DNA of 64,000 bases, from NCBI GenBank assembly GCA_944390105.1, contig CALXOV010000045.1, forward strand, positions 1 to 64,000, read 5' to 3'. Origin of the DNA: an uncultured Succinivibrionaceae bacterium. GTDB taxonomy: Bacteria; Pseudomonadota; Gammaproteobacteria; Enterobacterales; Succinivibrionaceae. Below, one piece after another: positions 47,115 to 55,893 of this stretch. Below the pieces are notes generated by a model. It worked only from the letters and a program-made list of their open reading frames with translations, did no database searches and was not told the origin of the DNA. The position numbers and the translations under genes are program-made. Position 1 is the stretch's first letter; each line of letters begins with the position of its first letter.

Positions 47115-50100
47115 GCCTTCACCTCCTGCATATGCTCGGCAATAAATTTTTGATAAAACTCTGCAAGCTGCATGAACATGGCCGCTAAGTGCGGGTTGGT
47201 TTCCAAACAGCTGCCGTCGGCAAATAAGTAGCAAAACTCAGGACTTAAGCGCAGTTTATCCGGGTCACAATGCAATAATTCGCTTAGCCCCTCTGCAGGT
47301 TTGAGATAAGGCACGCGGCGCAGCAAGCCATTGCACGAGGGCCACGGACGGCACGTACCTTGGGCATAAAAAGTCAGCGCCTGCGTGAGGGACGCTTCAT
47401 AGTCAGCGCCTGACAGCGCATTTAATGTCAGACTGCGTCCCTGCGCATCAATCAGCAGACAGGGCACGCAGCGCCCGGTTTTTAAATAATAGCCAAGAGC
47501 TGCCGCAAAAGCCTGCAGTAGCGGCTTGGTATTAAGCTTGTCACCAAAGGCAGCATAGGGATAAAGCACAATTAAGCTGTGCTTTTCTCCCTGCACGTAC
47601 TCTAAAGCGCTCACCGCAAGCCACACACTGCGCGTAACCGCCTGCCCATTTTCCTGAAGCGTAAATGCCCGCTGCAGCCGGTCTGCTTGAAAATGACGCA
47701 GCGCATGTGGGTCAACGATGCCGTTTTGCATCATCGCCTGCTGCATGGTCTGTACCGTACGCACAATGGCGGCACGATTGAGTGTACCAAAGACCCCGTA
47801 AGGTTCAGTGCCCTGACGCGCGGCAGCATCTAGCAGCGCACTCGCCGCGGCTTCATCGGGGGACAGCAGCAGCGCCTGCACTAAAGGAGCGTTAGCAAAA
47901 ACATTGCGGGAAAAGTCCTCAGCGGACTGCAGCTGTCCCTCATCGCCGGAGGGCAGATAAATTTTCAGATTGCGCCGTAAAAAGCTGCGGCAGGGCTCGG
48001 CTAAAAAGGCCGCCAGCGCGCCTAGATCCAGCTCTAGCTGCGTGTCAAGGCTAAAGCCCCACTCTGCGGCATTGCCCAAAAGCGGGCGCGGCTTACGCTC
48101 CTGCGCTACAGGTAGCAGCGCCTTACTATCAAAGGACGGATAATGCACCGCACAGCCTTCTTCCTGTCGATAGGTAAAATTATCCGGGTGATAGGACGTC
48201 AAATGCTCCTTGATGACAAGTCGGCGCTGGATGGCCGGCAGTCCCTCCGCGGAGCTAACGGAAAAATGAGCAGCAATGTAATCTAAGAGCTCGGTGAGCA
48301 CCACCGCCGGCGGCAGTTCCTGCTGCGATATCGGGCTTTCGCCAATGTAGGAAAAATAAATACTCTCACGCGCGGAGAGCAGCGCATCTAAAAATAAGAA
48401 GCGATCGTCCAACGCGCGCGAGCGATCGCCGCGCTGATAGAGACCGCTTAGCGCCAGCAGATTAAACCCAGGCATCCGCTCACGGCGAGGGAAGTCGCCA
48501 TCATTCAGTCCCAGAATAAAAATATGCTTAAACGGCACCGCTCGCATCGGGACTAAGGAGCAAAAATTAATTTTGCCGCGCAAAAACGGCTGAAAATTGC
48601 GCTCAGCGGACAATTGGGCCTGCAACAGCGCATGAAAAATCGGCAGCGTGATAAGCGGCGGTTTTTTAAGATCGCGGCAGATATCCTGCAGCTGCGCCAC
48701 CGCCTGCAAAATGGCGGTACGCTCAAGCGCGCTGTTCTCATCGAACACAAAGAAGCTGTCTAAAATGCGTGCCTGTAAATTCTCGCGCCACGCCTGCGGC
48801 GGCAGCTGCAGATGGGGCGTAAAGTAAGTGCGCAGCTGCTTTAAAGCAAATACAAAGGCGCACAAGCGGCCTAAGAGCTGCGCATCATCCCCTTCGATTT
48901 GTGCAAAGGCTCCCTGCTGCGGCAGATCGCCAGCCATGGTGCCAAGCAGCATGCGATCCAGACCATGCTCAAAGGTTCCCGGCAGCGGGATGGCAGACTC
49001 AGCCTGCGTATCGCTGTCATCTAGACCCCAGTACACCGCCCCTTCACGGAACCACTCCTCAATAACTTTAATGTCATCCGGCACAATGCCAAAGCGCGCG
49101 GCCAAGGGCTCAATGGATAACAGATCGGTAATGAGCACATTGGTCACGCGCTGCGCGCTGATATTCAGCAAGGTCAGTACCGCATCCGTGATCGGGCTTT
49201 CCTCTGCCTGCGTGCGATCGCAGATGGCATAGGGCAGGAAATTTGGATCACTCTCCCCTTCTAAAGCAGCTTGACCAAATACCGCGGTAATATAGGGCGC
49301 ATAGGTATTAATCGTCGGCACCATCACCACAATCTCACGCGGCTGCAGTTTCTCGCCGCGCTCCGCCGCTTGCTTAAAGCGCTGTAAAATCGCATCGCGC
49401 AGCACCTGCACTTCGCGCAGCCGCGTATGGCAGACATGGATTTCAAGTGAATTGTCCTGCGGAGCAAGCGCATTTTTCTTACCTGCAGGCGGCTCAAGCT
49501 TTAACATCTGATGCTGCAGACAATGCAGCAAGCTGTCTTCACCGGGATCATTAAAGGAATCAATAAACTGCGGCAGCGGCTCCAGCGCACACAGCAACGA
49601 TAAATTATCCATCCCCTGCCGTCCAAGACCGAGCAAGAGCGCATTCCCGGCAACTAGCTCAGCGCCCGCGCCTGCATCCTGCGTCGACGCCTGATAGAGA
49701 CTAGGCTTTAGATAAGAGAGATCTTGCGATGGCGGACGGCTGCGAGGCAGGCACAGCGTCGGCTGCAGTGCGCGCGCGCGCTTAAAGCGGGCAAAAAAAT
49801 CTTTGAATGAGGAGGTGAGATCGCCCCAGTACTGCTCGCAGGGATTGAGCAGCAGTAAAAACACCGCGCAGTGGCGCGCTAGTACCTGCAGAAAAGAAAT
49901 CACCTGCGGGGGCAGCGCGGAAACACCGAAAATGAAGATTTTATCTGGCAACTGCGGCAATGATCCCGGTGCGGCGCTGCCTAAGGACTTTTGCAGATGC
50001 TGCATAATGCCGGAACGATCGAGGTATAACAGTGGATCGTCATTTTCGCTGATCACGCCATCATCGCTCTGCGGCAGCACGCCGGGACCGGGTAGCACCT

Positions 50101-50755
50101 TAGGGGCTAAATTGCCCTTAAGCAAAGTCCATAAATGCATCTGCCACACATTACTGTGTAGCGCCTGTAAAATGCGCCGGTCTTGATGCGAGACGGCCTG
50201 CACAAAAGCGTGAATTGGGCCTTCCTGCTGCGACGCAGCGGCATATTGCGCAAAATCAGCGGCCGTCCAACTATTCCACGTCTGTATCCATTGCGGACGA
50301 TACATCTGATATTGATCAAAGGTATCAGCAAGTTTGGCTGCCAACAGATAGGCCTTAGTGCCTTGCGCATCATCATTTAAATAATCGCGCATTTTCTTAA
50401 AGAAGTCAGGCTGTCCGGCAGCCGGCGGCTGCGCCCAGACGGGCTTTAGACCTAAGATATTTAAAGTAAGGTAAAGACGCGAGTACAGATTGCGCGGATC
50501 GGCTTGCGGGTGGAGCCAGTGGTGAATGCGGAAAATAAGCTGCCACAGCTGCTGATACTGACATTGCGCGGCAATGCCGTTCAGACGGGCACTAACTTGG
50601 CTCAGATAGGTCTGCATGCCGCGGTTCATCACCACGACCTGCTCACAGGCTAAAGGATCACGCGGCGGATGGGTGCGCATCAGATACGCCGCACTGAGCG
50701 CTAAATTGTCCACATCATTGGAATTGCACACATAAAAGCCAGGCTGAATCGGCAT
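47111..50755 (-). CDS. recC: Exodeoxyribonuclease V subunit gamma (RecC, Chi recognition)
   Basis: Inactive helicase-like subunit that recognises Chi and splits the duplex. The start at 50755 has AAGGAG just before it and gives 1214 residues (E. coli 1122); an ATG 24 nt earlier lacks a site. Hallmarks include the N-terminal F-Y-V-C-N-S-N-x-V-D-x-L and P-L-x-x-E-x-V-V-V-x-x-x-G-M-x-x-Y-L, the pattern R-E-V-Q-V-L-R-D-A-I-L near 455, and E-I-V-V-M-V-P. First gene of the recCBD operon. Confidence 0.95.
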   Translation of the reverse strand: MPIQPGFYVCNSNDVDNLALSAAYLMRTHPPRDPLACEQVVVMNRGMQTYLSQVSARLNGIAAQCQYQQLWQLIFRIHHWLHPQADPRNLYSRLYLTLNILGLKPVWAQPPAAGQPDFFKKMRDYLNDDAQGTKAYLLAAKLADTFDQYQMYRPQWIQTWNSWTAADFAQYAAASQQEGPIHAFVQAVSHQDRRILQALHSNVWQMHLWTLLKGNLAPKVLPGPGVLPQSDDGVISENDDPLLYLDRSGIMQHLQKSLGSAAPGSLPQLPDKIFIFGVSALPPQVISFLQVLARHCAVFLLLLNPCEQYWGDLTSSFKDFFARFKRARALQPTLCLPRSRPPSQDLSYLKPSLYQASTQDAGAGAELVAGNALLLGLGRQGMDNLSLLCALEPLPQFIDSFNDPGEDSLLHCLQHQMLKLEPPAGKKNALAPQDNSLEIHVCHTRLREVQVLRDAILQRFKQAAERGEKLQPREIVVMVPTINTYAPYITAVFGQAALEGESDPNFLPYAICDRTQAEESPITDAVLTLLNISAQRVTNVLITDLLSIEPLAARFGIVPDDIKVIEEWFREGAVYWGLDDSDTQAESAIPLPGTFEHGLDRMLLGTMAGDLPQQGAFAQIEGDDAQLLGRLCAFVFALKQLRTYFTPHLQLPPQAWRENLQARILDSFFVFDENSALERTAILQAVAQLQDICRDLKKPPLITLPIFHALLQAQLSAERNFQPFLRGKINFCSLVPMRAVPFKHIFILGLNDGDFPRRERMPGFNLLALSGLYQRGDRSRALDDRFLFLDALLSARESIYFSYIGESPISQQELPPAVVLTELLDYIAAHFSVSSAEGLPAIQRRLVIKEHLTSYHPDNFTYRQEEGCAVHYPSFDSKALLPVAQERKPRPLLGNAAEWGFSLDTQLELDLGALAAFLAEPCRSFLRRNLKIYLPSGDEGQLQSAEDFSRNVFANAPLVQALLLSPDEAAASALLDAAARQGTEPYGVFGTLNRAAIVRTVQTMQQAMMQNGIVDPHALRHFQADRLQRAFTLQENGQAVTRSVWLAVSALEYVQGEKHSLIVLYPYAAFGDKLNTKPLLQAFAAALGYYLKTGRCVPCLLIDAQGRSLTLNALSGADYEASLTQALTFYAQGTCRPWPSCNGLLRRVPYLKPAEGLSELLHCDPDKLRLSPEFCYLFADGSCLETNPHLAAMFMQLAEFYQKFIAEHMQEVKA

Positions 50756-50871
50756 AGAGCTCCTTGGGGGTTCTGCCACGGCAAGAATGGCAGCAAAATT
50801 AAGGCAGCAATTGATAATTTAGGCGGCGGCAGCGGCAACTTAAGCGCGAGGATCAAGACTGCGCTCCTGCC

Positions 50872-50913
50872 CTAAAAACGCAACAGGCTCGCCCATAACT
50901 GGAGCGAGCCTGT
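50872..50913 (-). terminator. Rho-independent terminator of lpp
   Basis: On the minus strand ACAGGCTCGC (50913-50904) pairs with GCGAGCCTGT (50892-50883), 10 bp with an 11-nt loop, followed by TGCGTTTTTAG. It lies 23 bp after the lpp stop. Strong terminators are usual for this highly expressed gene. Confidence 0.92.
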
Positions 50914-50935
50914 GGTTTAGTACAAAAAGTCGAAA

Positions 50936-51169
50936 TTACTTCTTGTAGCGACGAGCTAAGTTGTCTAAGCGCTCGTTAGCACGGGCAGCGTCAGACTTCA
51001 CGAAAGCAACGTCATTGGCTAACTTGGACTGCTGAGCCTTTAAAGCATCAACATCGGCAGCAATAGCGTCAACCTTGGTGTTGAGCTCGTCTAAAGAAGC
51101 AGAGGAGCAGCCAGCTAACACGGTAGCGCTTAAAGCAGCAGCACCTAAAATCGCCTGATACTTGTTCAT
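50936..51169 (-). CDS. lpp: Murein lipoprotein Lpp (Braun lipoprotein)
   Basis: A 77-residue outer-membrane lipoprotein that crosslinks to peptidoglycan. Lipobox L-A-G-C with C21, a continuous heptad-repeat coiled coil (about 26-70) and the C-terminal R-Y-K-K whose last Lys is the attachment residue (E. coli ends R-K). N-A-R-A-N-E-R-L-D-N-like ending matches E. coli A-N-Q-R-L-D-N. Start at 51169 has TTGGAGAA upstream; a TTG-led extension is rejected. Typical of Enterobacterales and related families, so a useful taxonomic hint. Confidence 0.95.
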   Translation of the reverse strand: MNKYQAILGAAALSATVLAGCSSASLDELNTKVDAIAADVDALKAQQSKLANDVAFVKSDAARANERLDNLARRYKK

Positions 51170-51373
51170 TGTATTCTCCAAATACTGTTTAAACAGAAAA
51201 ACAACGACATGCATTAACCGTCGTCGCTTAGCTTATTTTAATACAGTTTTATAAACAAGGCCGAAAAATTTACGCGTCAGCGAGCCTGTTTGGTGCAGCC
51301 GATCACGGACACTGACGCCTGTCCCAACTTAATGACAAAATTTATCACCCGACTGACGACCAGAAGGTGACGT

Positions 51374-52273
51374 TCAGTTTTCCCCGCGCTGTTTTTTGAT
51401 AAGGTCAAAAGCGGCCTGAATATCCTGCGCCTTTTGCGTGTACAAACGCACCATTTCAGGCGGCAGCCCCTGAGAAGCTAAGCGATCAGGATGATATTTG
51501 AGCATTAAGCGCCGATGGGCTTTTTTAATCTCCTCAAAGGAAGCATTTTCGTCAACACCTAAAATTTCATAGGCATGACTTAACTCGCTTTGACTGGCCT
51601 GATAGGCGCCGCTGCTACCTGACTGCGAACGCTGCGAACCGTTCTGCCCAAAACCGGCAAAGCCGCGTCCTTCCCGAAAGGCGCGCGCCGCCTGCTCAAA
51701 CTGCATTTCAGCAGTGCGAATGCGAATTAACCGGTCCATCTGCGCGGCAGCTACACCCAACAGCGCAGCAATCTGAATTAAGCGCTGATACTCCCCTGAC
51801 TGCATGCTGCCGTCGGCTAAGGCCAGCTGCACTTCAATTTCCAGGACGTAGGAGATGATGGCAAAGTTCGAGCCGGCTAATGCCCGCAGATGAGCAATCT
51901 CGGCTTGCAGCGTAAAGTCCTCATCTTTACCTTGATTAAAGGCGGCAATGGCATCGCGCCTTGCGCTATCATCAAGCTGCATTAAGGCCATGAATTGCTC
52001 GGCCTTATCAATATGCGCCTCATTGACGCGTCCGGCACCGCGCGCCACGTATCCCATTAAGAGAAAGGTTAAACGGATTAAATCAAAATTTGGCGCCTGC
52101 TGCGAGCTGTAGGTAAATGCCTGATTAGCCTGCTGGCGATTGCGCATCGCATCATTACGCTTCTTATCAATAAAATACCACCCGAGCGCAAAGCCAATCA
52201 GCGCCGTCAGCGGATTGAAAAAAATGAGGCCGATAAGGGTGCCGATAATACGGCCGGTCCATGACTGCTTCAT
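51374..52273 (-). CDS. djlA: DnaJ-like co-chaperone DjlA
   Basis: Membrane-anchored J-domain protein (299 aa, E. coli 271). N-terminal transmembrane segment (about 8-33, with the I-G-T-L-I-G-L-I-F-F pattern), a TerB-like central domain (about 65-200) and a C-terminal J domain (about 232-297) with the H-P-D motif at 261-263. A Gly/Ser/Gln-rich linker precedes the J domain. Overlaps the murU stop by 4 bp. Confidence 0.93.
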   Translation of the reverse strand: MKQSWTGRIIGTLIGLIFFNPLTALIGFALGWYFIDKKRNDAMRNRQQANQAFTYSSQQAPNFDLIRLTFLLMGYVARGAGRVNEAHIDKAEQFMALMQLDDSARRDAIAAFNQGKDEDFTLQAEIAHLRALAGSNFAIISYVLEIEVQLALADGSMQSGEYQRLIQIAALLGVAAAQMDRLIRIRTAEMQFEQAARAFREGRGFAGFGQNGSQRSQSGSSGAYQASQSELSHAYEILGVDENASFEEIKKAHRRLMLKYHPDRLASQGLPPEMVRLYTQKAQDIQAAFDLIKKQRGEN

Positions 52274-52977
52274 AAATCAAAACTTCCTGTATTGCTACCA
52301 TCCTGTGACGCGCGCTGCAGATAAGCCTCTGCCTGCTGCAGGCGCTCTGCCGTGCCGACATCAAACCATGCTCCGGGGAGCACACTGCCCTGAAGCTGTC
52401 CCTGCGCCAGCCATGAGTCCAGCAGCGGGCGCAGCGGCATGCGCTGCGGCTTTAGGCCGGCAAAGGCGGCGGGACGGTATAACGCGGCTCCGCTGAAAGT
52501 ATAAGCGCCCCCTGCCATGATAGCAGAGCGCTCATTTAAGGAAAAATCACCCTGCGGATGATGCTCCGGATTGCGCACTAAAAAAAGATGCGCTAATGCA
52601 TTATCCGGCAGTTTAATTTGCGTAAGCTTAGCGTAATCGCAGTCTATTAGCGTATCGCCGTTGACCACTAAAAAGACCTCATCCCCCAGATACGGCAAGG
52701 CCTGTACAATCCCTCCTGCCGTCTCCAAACCGCCGGGGACTTCCACCGAATGGATAATGTGCACGCCAAAAGTCGAGCCGTCGCCTAATGCCGCAACAAT
52801 CTTGTCGCTAAGCCACGCGCTGTTAACCACAATCTCCTGTATGCCGGCGGCCTTAAGCTTATGAATATGGCGCACTGCAAGCGCAATCCCGCCGACCTTT
52901 ATTAAAGGCTTGGGGCAGGTATCGGTTAAAGGGCGCAGGCGCTCACCGCGCCCGGCCGCCAGAATCATTGCACGCAT
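52270..52977 (-). CDS. murU: N-acetylmuramate alpha-1-phosphate uridylyltransferase
   Basis: Nucleotidyltransferase that would make UDP-MurNAc in the MurNAc salvage route. The 235 residues begin M-I-L-A-A-G-R-G-E-R-L-R-P-L-T, the G-x-G-x-R loop, with K-P-L-I at 24-27 and metal-binding V-N-G-D-T near residue 96. It follows amgK with no gap (start at 52977, stop of amgK at 52978). The pair is known from Pseudomonas and other Gammaproteobacteria and is absent from E. coli K-12. Similar mannose/glucose pyrophosphorylases cannot be excluded without context. Confidence 0.82.
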   Translation of the reverse strand: MRAMILAAGRGERLRPLTDTCPKPLIKVGGIALAVRHIHKLKAAGIQEIVVNSAWLSDKIVAALGDGSTFGVHIIHSVEVPGGLETAGGIVQALPYLGDEVFLVVNGDTLIDCDYAKLTQIKLPDNALAHLFLVRNPEHHPQGDFSLNERSAIMAGGAYTFSGAALYRPAAFAGLKPQRMPLRPLLDSWLAQGQLQGSVLPGAWFDVGTAERLQQAEAYLQRASQDGSNTGSFDL

Positions 52978-54003
52978 TTAACTTACCTGTATGCCTTGTC
53001 CCTGCAGATAATGTGTTAGAGCCGGAACGACAATGCTCTGCAGTAATTCACCTAAAACGGCAAATTCGGAAAGTTGAACACACTCATCAAGCGTATAGTT
53101 CATGACGCGCGGCAAATCCTTTAAATAGCCGCGCTTGCCGTCGCGCAGCAGCAAGCGATTGAAGATGCCTAAAACCTTAAGATGACGCTGTAACGCACAG
53201 CAAAGCACCATGATCTTAAATTCATACAGGCTCACCGCCCCTGACAGCACGCCTAACGCCTGATAACGCCGCCACGTGAGCACAATTAATTTATCAATAA
53301 GGGCCTGCGGCAGCTTGACGTAGCAGTCATAGACCAAGGAGGCTACGTCATAGGCGCAGGGACCTACAACCATGTCCTGAAAATCAAGTACGCACAAACT
53401 GTCATCTGGCAGTACCTGCAGATTGCGGCAGTGAAAATCACGGTGCATCGCACAATATGGCATGGCACTGATACGCGCGCACAGCGCTGTACAGGCTGTA
53501 TCTAACACGTGCTGCTGCGTGGCGGAGAGCTGTAACTGCAGTGCAGAAGACAGCAGCCACTTACGCATAATGTCAAGTTCCTGCTGCATGAAGGCTTCAT
53601 CAAAGCGCGGCAGCTGTGCTATGCGGACTTTGGCCAGCTGCGGCAGCAAGGCGGCAGCTTTTAAATAGTAGCGCTCCTGCTCCGTGCCTTGCGCCGCACC
53701 AGCAAATACGCGATCCCCCACATCCTCAAGCAGCATGAAACCCTGCCCAAGATCCGCCGCAAAGATATGCGGTCCCCGTAGGCCGACTTGACGCAGTCTA
53801 CTGGCAATATCGATAAATTCAGCATTTTTCTGCGTTTGCGGCGGCGCGTCCACCGCCACACGTCCGCCAATTCTGAAGTAGCGGCGCAAGCTAGCATCCC
53901 CGGATAAAGGTTTAAGCTCTGCACTGCCGCATTGCGGCCATATGCGTTTAACAAAGGCTTGCAGCGCCGTACTGCGCGCATATGACGTATCTAAAACGGC
54001 CAT
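52978..54003 (-). CDS. amgK: Anomeric N-acetylmuramate/N-acetylglucosamine kinase (AmgK)
   Basis: Aminoglycoside-phosphotransferase-fold kinase, 341 residues. Motifs: G-D-A-S-L-R-R-Y-F-R at 36-45, catalytic H-R-D-F-H-C-R-N-L, and D-F-Q-D-M-V-V-G-P. It directly precedes murU, giving the anomeric kinase-uridylyltransferase pair for cell-wall recycling that bypasses MurA. Upstream lies one copy of the dispersed hairpin element. The start at 54003 has GGAG upstream. Confidence 0.85.
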   Translation of the reverse strand: MAVLDTSYARSTALQAFVKRIWPQCGSAELKPLSGDASLRRYFRIGGRVAVDAPPQTQKNAEFIDIASRLRQVGLRGPHIFAADLGQGFMLLEDVGDRVFAGAAQGTEQERYYLKAAALLPQLAKVRIAQLPRFDEAFMQQELDIMRKWLLSSALQLQLSATQQHVLDTACTALCARISAMPYCAMHRDFHCRNLQVLPDDSLCVLDFQDMVVGPCAYDVASLVYDCYVKLPQALIDKLIVLTWRRYQALGVLSGAVSLYEFKIMVLCCALQRHLKVLGIFNRLLLRDGKRGYLKDLPRVMNYTLDECVQLSEFAVLGELLQSIVVPALTHYLQGQGIQVS

Positions 54004-54051
54004 GCATCTTCTCCTGTTTGCGCCATTTGCATGTTAATCACGCTGTCGTAC

Positions 54052-54096
54052 GAACTACCCCACGCTCACGCTTGAGGAATTGCGTGGCTTTCAGTT
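54052..54096 (-). repeat. Dispersed hairpin element, copy C (IS605 right-end-like)
   Basis: On the minus strand AACTGAAAGCCACG, then CCTCA...TGGGG as stem arms, then TAGTTC. Same layout as copies A and B1. It sits 49 bp upstream of amgK on the same strand, in the trmB-amgK gap. No transposase adjoins. Confidence 0.5.
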
Positions 54097-54179
54097 AGAA
54101 GGAAAAATTAAGCGGCAGCCCTGAAGCGTAAAGCCTGCAGCGCTGCCGTAGGGGTGCTAATTTATTTACTCAAGGCCGT

Positions 54180-54902
54180 TTAATCGGCAGTGCGGGTGAA
54201 CACCAGATCCCACACCCCATGCCCTAAGCGCTCACCACGCTGCTCAAACTTGGTCAAAGGCCGCCATGACGGGCGCGGCAGATAGCCTCCGTCGGGGGCT
54301 GCATTGACAAAGCCCGCAGCTTGCGTAAACAAGGCCAGCATTTCCTCTGCATATTCCTGCCAATCAGTAGCCATGCGAACTTCACCGCCGACTTTAAGCA
54401 GCGGGCGAACTAAGTCAATAAACTCAGCGTTAATTAAGCGACGCTTATGATGGCGCGCTTTAGGCCACGGATCGGGAAAGAAGATCTGCAAAATATCAAT
54501 GGACTGCGCAGCCATAAACTTACGGAAAACCTCATAAGCATCATGGCGCAGCACGCGCACATTGCTAAGGCCCAGCGCTTCAATCTGCATTAAGCAGGCT
54601 CCTACCCCCGGCGGGTGTACTTCAATGCCCAAGTAATTGCGCGCCGGATCGGCCGCGGCCATCTCGATAAAGGATTTACCCATGCCAAAACCTACCTCAA
54701 CGACCAGCGGCGCAGCGCGTCCAAAGGCGGCGGCAGCATCAAGGGTCTCTCCGTCTACGGGCAAGGTCAGCGCATATTTAGGCGCAAGCTCAGTCAAAGC
54801 CTGCTCCTGCGCTTTAGTCATGCGTCCGGCGCGAATGACAAAGGAGCGAACATGCGGGTGCACGGCGTCAGCTGACGGCTTTACGTCTGCATCACTCATC
54901 AA
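54180..54902 (-). CDS. trmB: tRNA (guanine-N7-)-methyltransferase
   Basis: Makes m7G46 in tRNA. The 240 residues match the family. SAM motif V-E-V-G-F-G-M-G-K-S-F-I-E-M-A and the characteristic F-P-D-P-W-P-K-A-R-H-H-K-R-R-L are present, and T-D-W-x-x-Y follows. Nine bases after dapA, in the same orientation. Confidence 0.96.
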   Translation of the reverse strand: MMSDADVKPSADAVHPHVRSFVIRAGRMTKAQEQALTELAPKYALTLPVDGETLDAAAAFGRAAPLVVEVGFGMGKSFIEMAAADPARNYLGIEVHPPGVGACLMQIEALGLSNVRVLRHDAYEVFRKFMAAQSIDILQIFFPDPWPKARHHKRRLINAEFIDLVRPLLKVGGEVRMATDWQEYAEEMLALFTQAAGFVNAAPDGGYLPRPSWRPLTKFEQRGERLGHGVWDLVFTRTAD

Positions 54903-54911
54903 TGCACACCT

Positions 54912-55796
54912 TTAACCTAAAAGGCCCAAACGCTGCATCTCAGCTTTTATCGCCGTGCGATAAGGCTCGCTCAGCGGCACAATCGGCAAACGGGCCTCTT
55001 CACTGCACAGACCTAAGAGCGATGCCGCATATTTCACCGGGGCTGGCGACGGCTCCTTGAACATCAGCTGATGCAGCGTGATGAGCTCATCCTGCAGCGC
55101 GCGTGCTTCCTGCCATTTCTCAGCGGCGCACAAAGCCTGCACTTTAGCCACCAAAGCCGGTGCAATATTGGCGGTCACGGAAATACAGCCACAGCCGCCG
55201 GACACGTTATAGCTGACCTGCGTGGCATCTTCACCTGACAGCCAGGTAAAGTCATCACGCTTAATTAAGCTGCGCTCAATCCACGGCCTTGCTAAATCGC
55301 CGGTGGCATCTTTAACGCCGGCAATGCGCGGCAGCTGCGCTAACTGCGCTAAAGTCTCAGGCTGGATATTGACCACTGCGCGGCCGGGAATGTTATAGAC
55401 AAAAATCGGCAGATCGCTGTTGTCATGCACTGCCTTAAAGTGCTGATACAGCCCGCGCTGGCTGGGCTTATTGTAATAACCGGCCACATGCAACAGACCA
55501 TCGGCACCTGCCTTCTGGGCTTCTTGCGAATAGTGAATAGCTTCAATCGTATTGTTGGAGCCGGCGCCGGCCATCACCGGAATGCGGTGATTGACTATCT
55601 GCACGGTAAGCTCCACCACGCGAGCATGCTCCTCCTCACTTAAAGTCGGACTTTCACCGGTAGTGCCGGTGGGAACAATGGCATTAGTGCCCTGCTGGAT
55701 ATGCCATTCGATAATTTTCTCTAAGGCTTTTTCATCGACCTTGCCGTCCTTAAACGGAGTGATGAGTGCCACTAAGGAACCGTGGAATAAATGCAT
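54912..55796 (-). CDS. dapA: 4-hydroxy-tetrahydrodipicolinate synthase
   Basis: Condenses pyruvate with aspartate semialdehyde in lysine/diaminopimelate synthesis. The ATG at 55796 has AGGAG upstream and gives 294 residues (E. coli 292); the open frame continues 15 codons without support. Schiff-base lysine K162 (G-V-K-D-A-T-G-D), Y134 (F-V-Y-N-I-P-G-R) and T45-T46 match E. coli K161, Y133, T44-T45. Lies between trmB and lysS. Confidence 0.97.
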   Translation of the reverse strand: MHLFHGSLVALITPFKDGKVDEKALEKIIEWHIQQGTNAIVPTGTTGESPTLSEEEHARVVELTVQIVNHRIPVMAGAGSNNTIEAIHYSQEAQKAGADGLLHVAGYYNKPSQRGLYQHFKAVHDNSDLPIFVYNIPGRAVVNIQPETLAQLAQLPRIAGVKDATGDLARPWIERSLIKRDDFTWLSGEDATQVSYNVSGGCGCISVTANIAPALVAKVQALCAAEKWQEARALQDELITLHQLMFKEPSPAPVKYAASLLGLCSEEARLPIVPLSEPYRTAIKAEMQRLGLLG

Positions 55797-55893
55797 TTTT
55801 ATCTCCTGTCGCTGCAGCAGGACGCTGCGGATCATCTGCACTTTATTGTATCCCGCAGCCGCAGGCTGCGGGCTTAATCTTGGCAGAAAAATA

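Noticed and set aside
43161-47234. RecB starting at 47234
   Set aside because: Those 40 residues overlap recC and have no ribosome-binding site; 47114 has GGAGGTGA and an ATGA overlap with recC.
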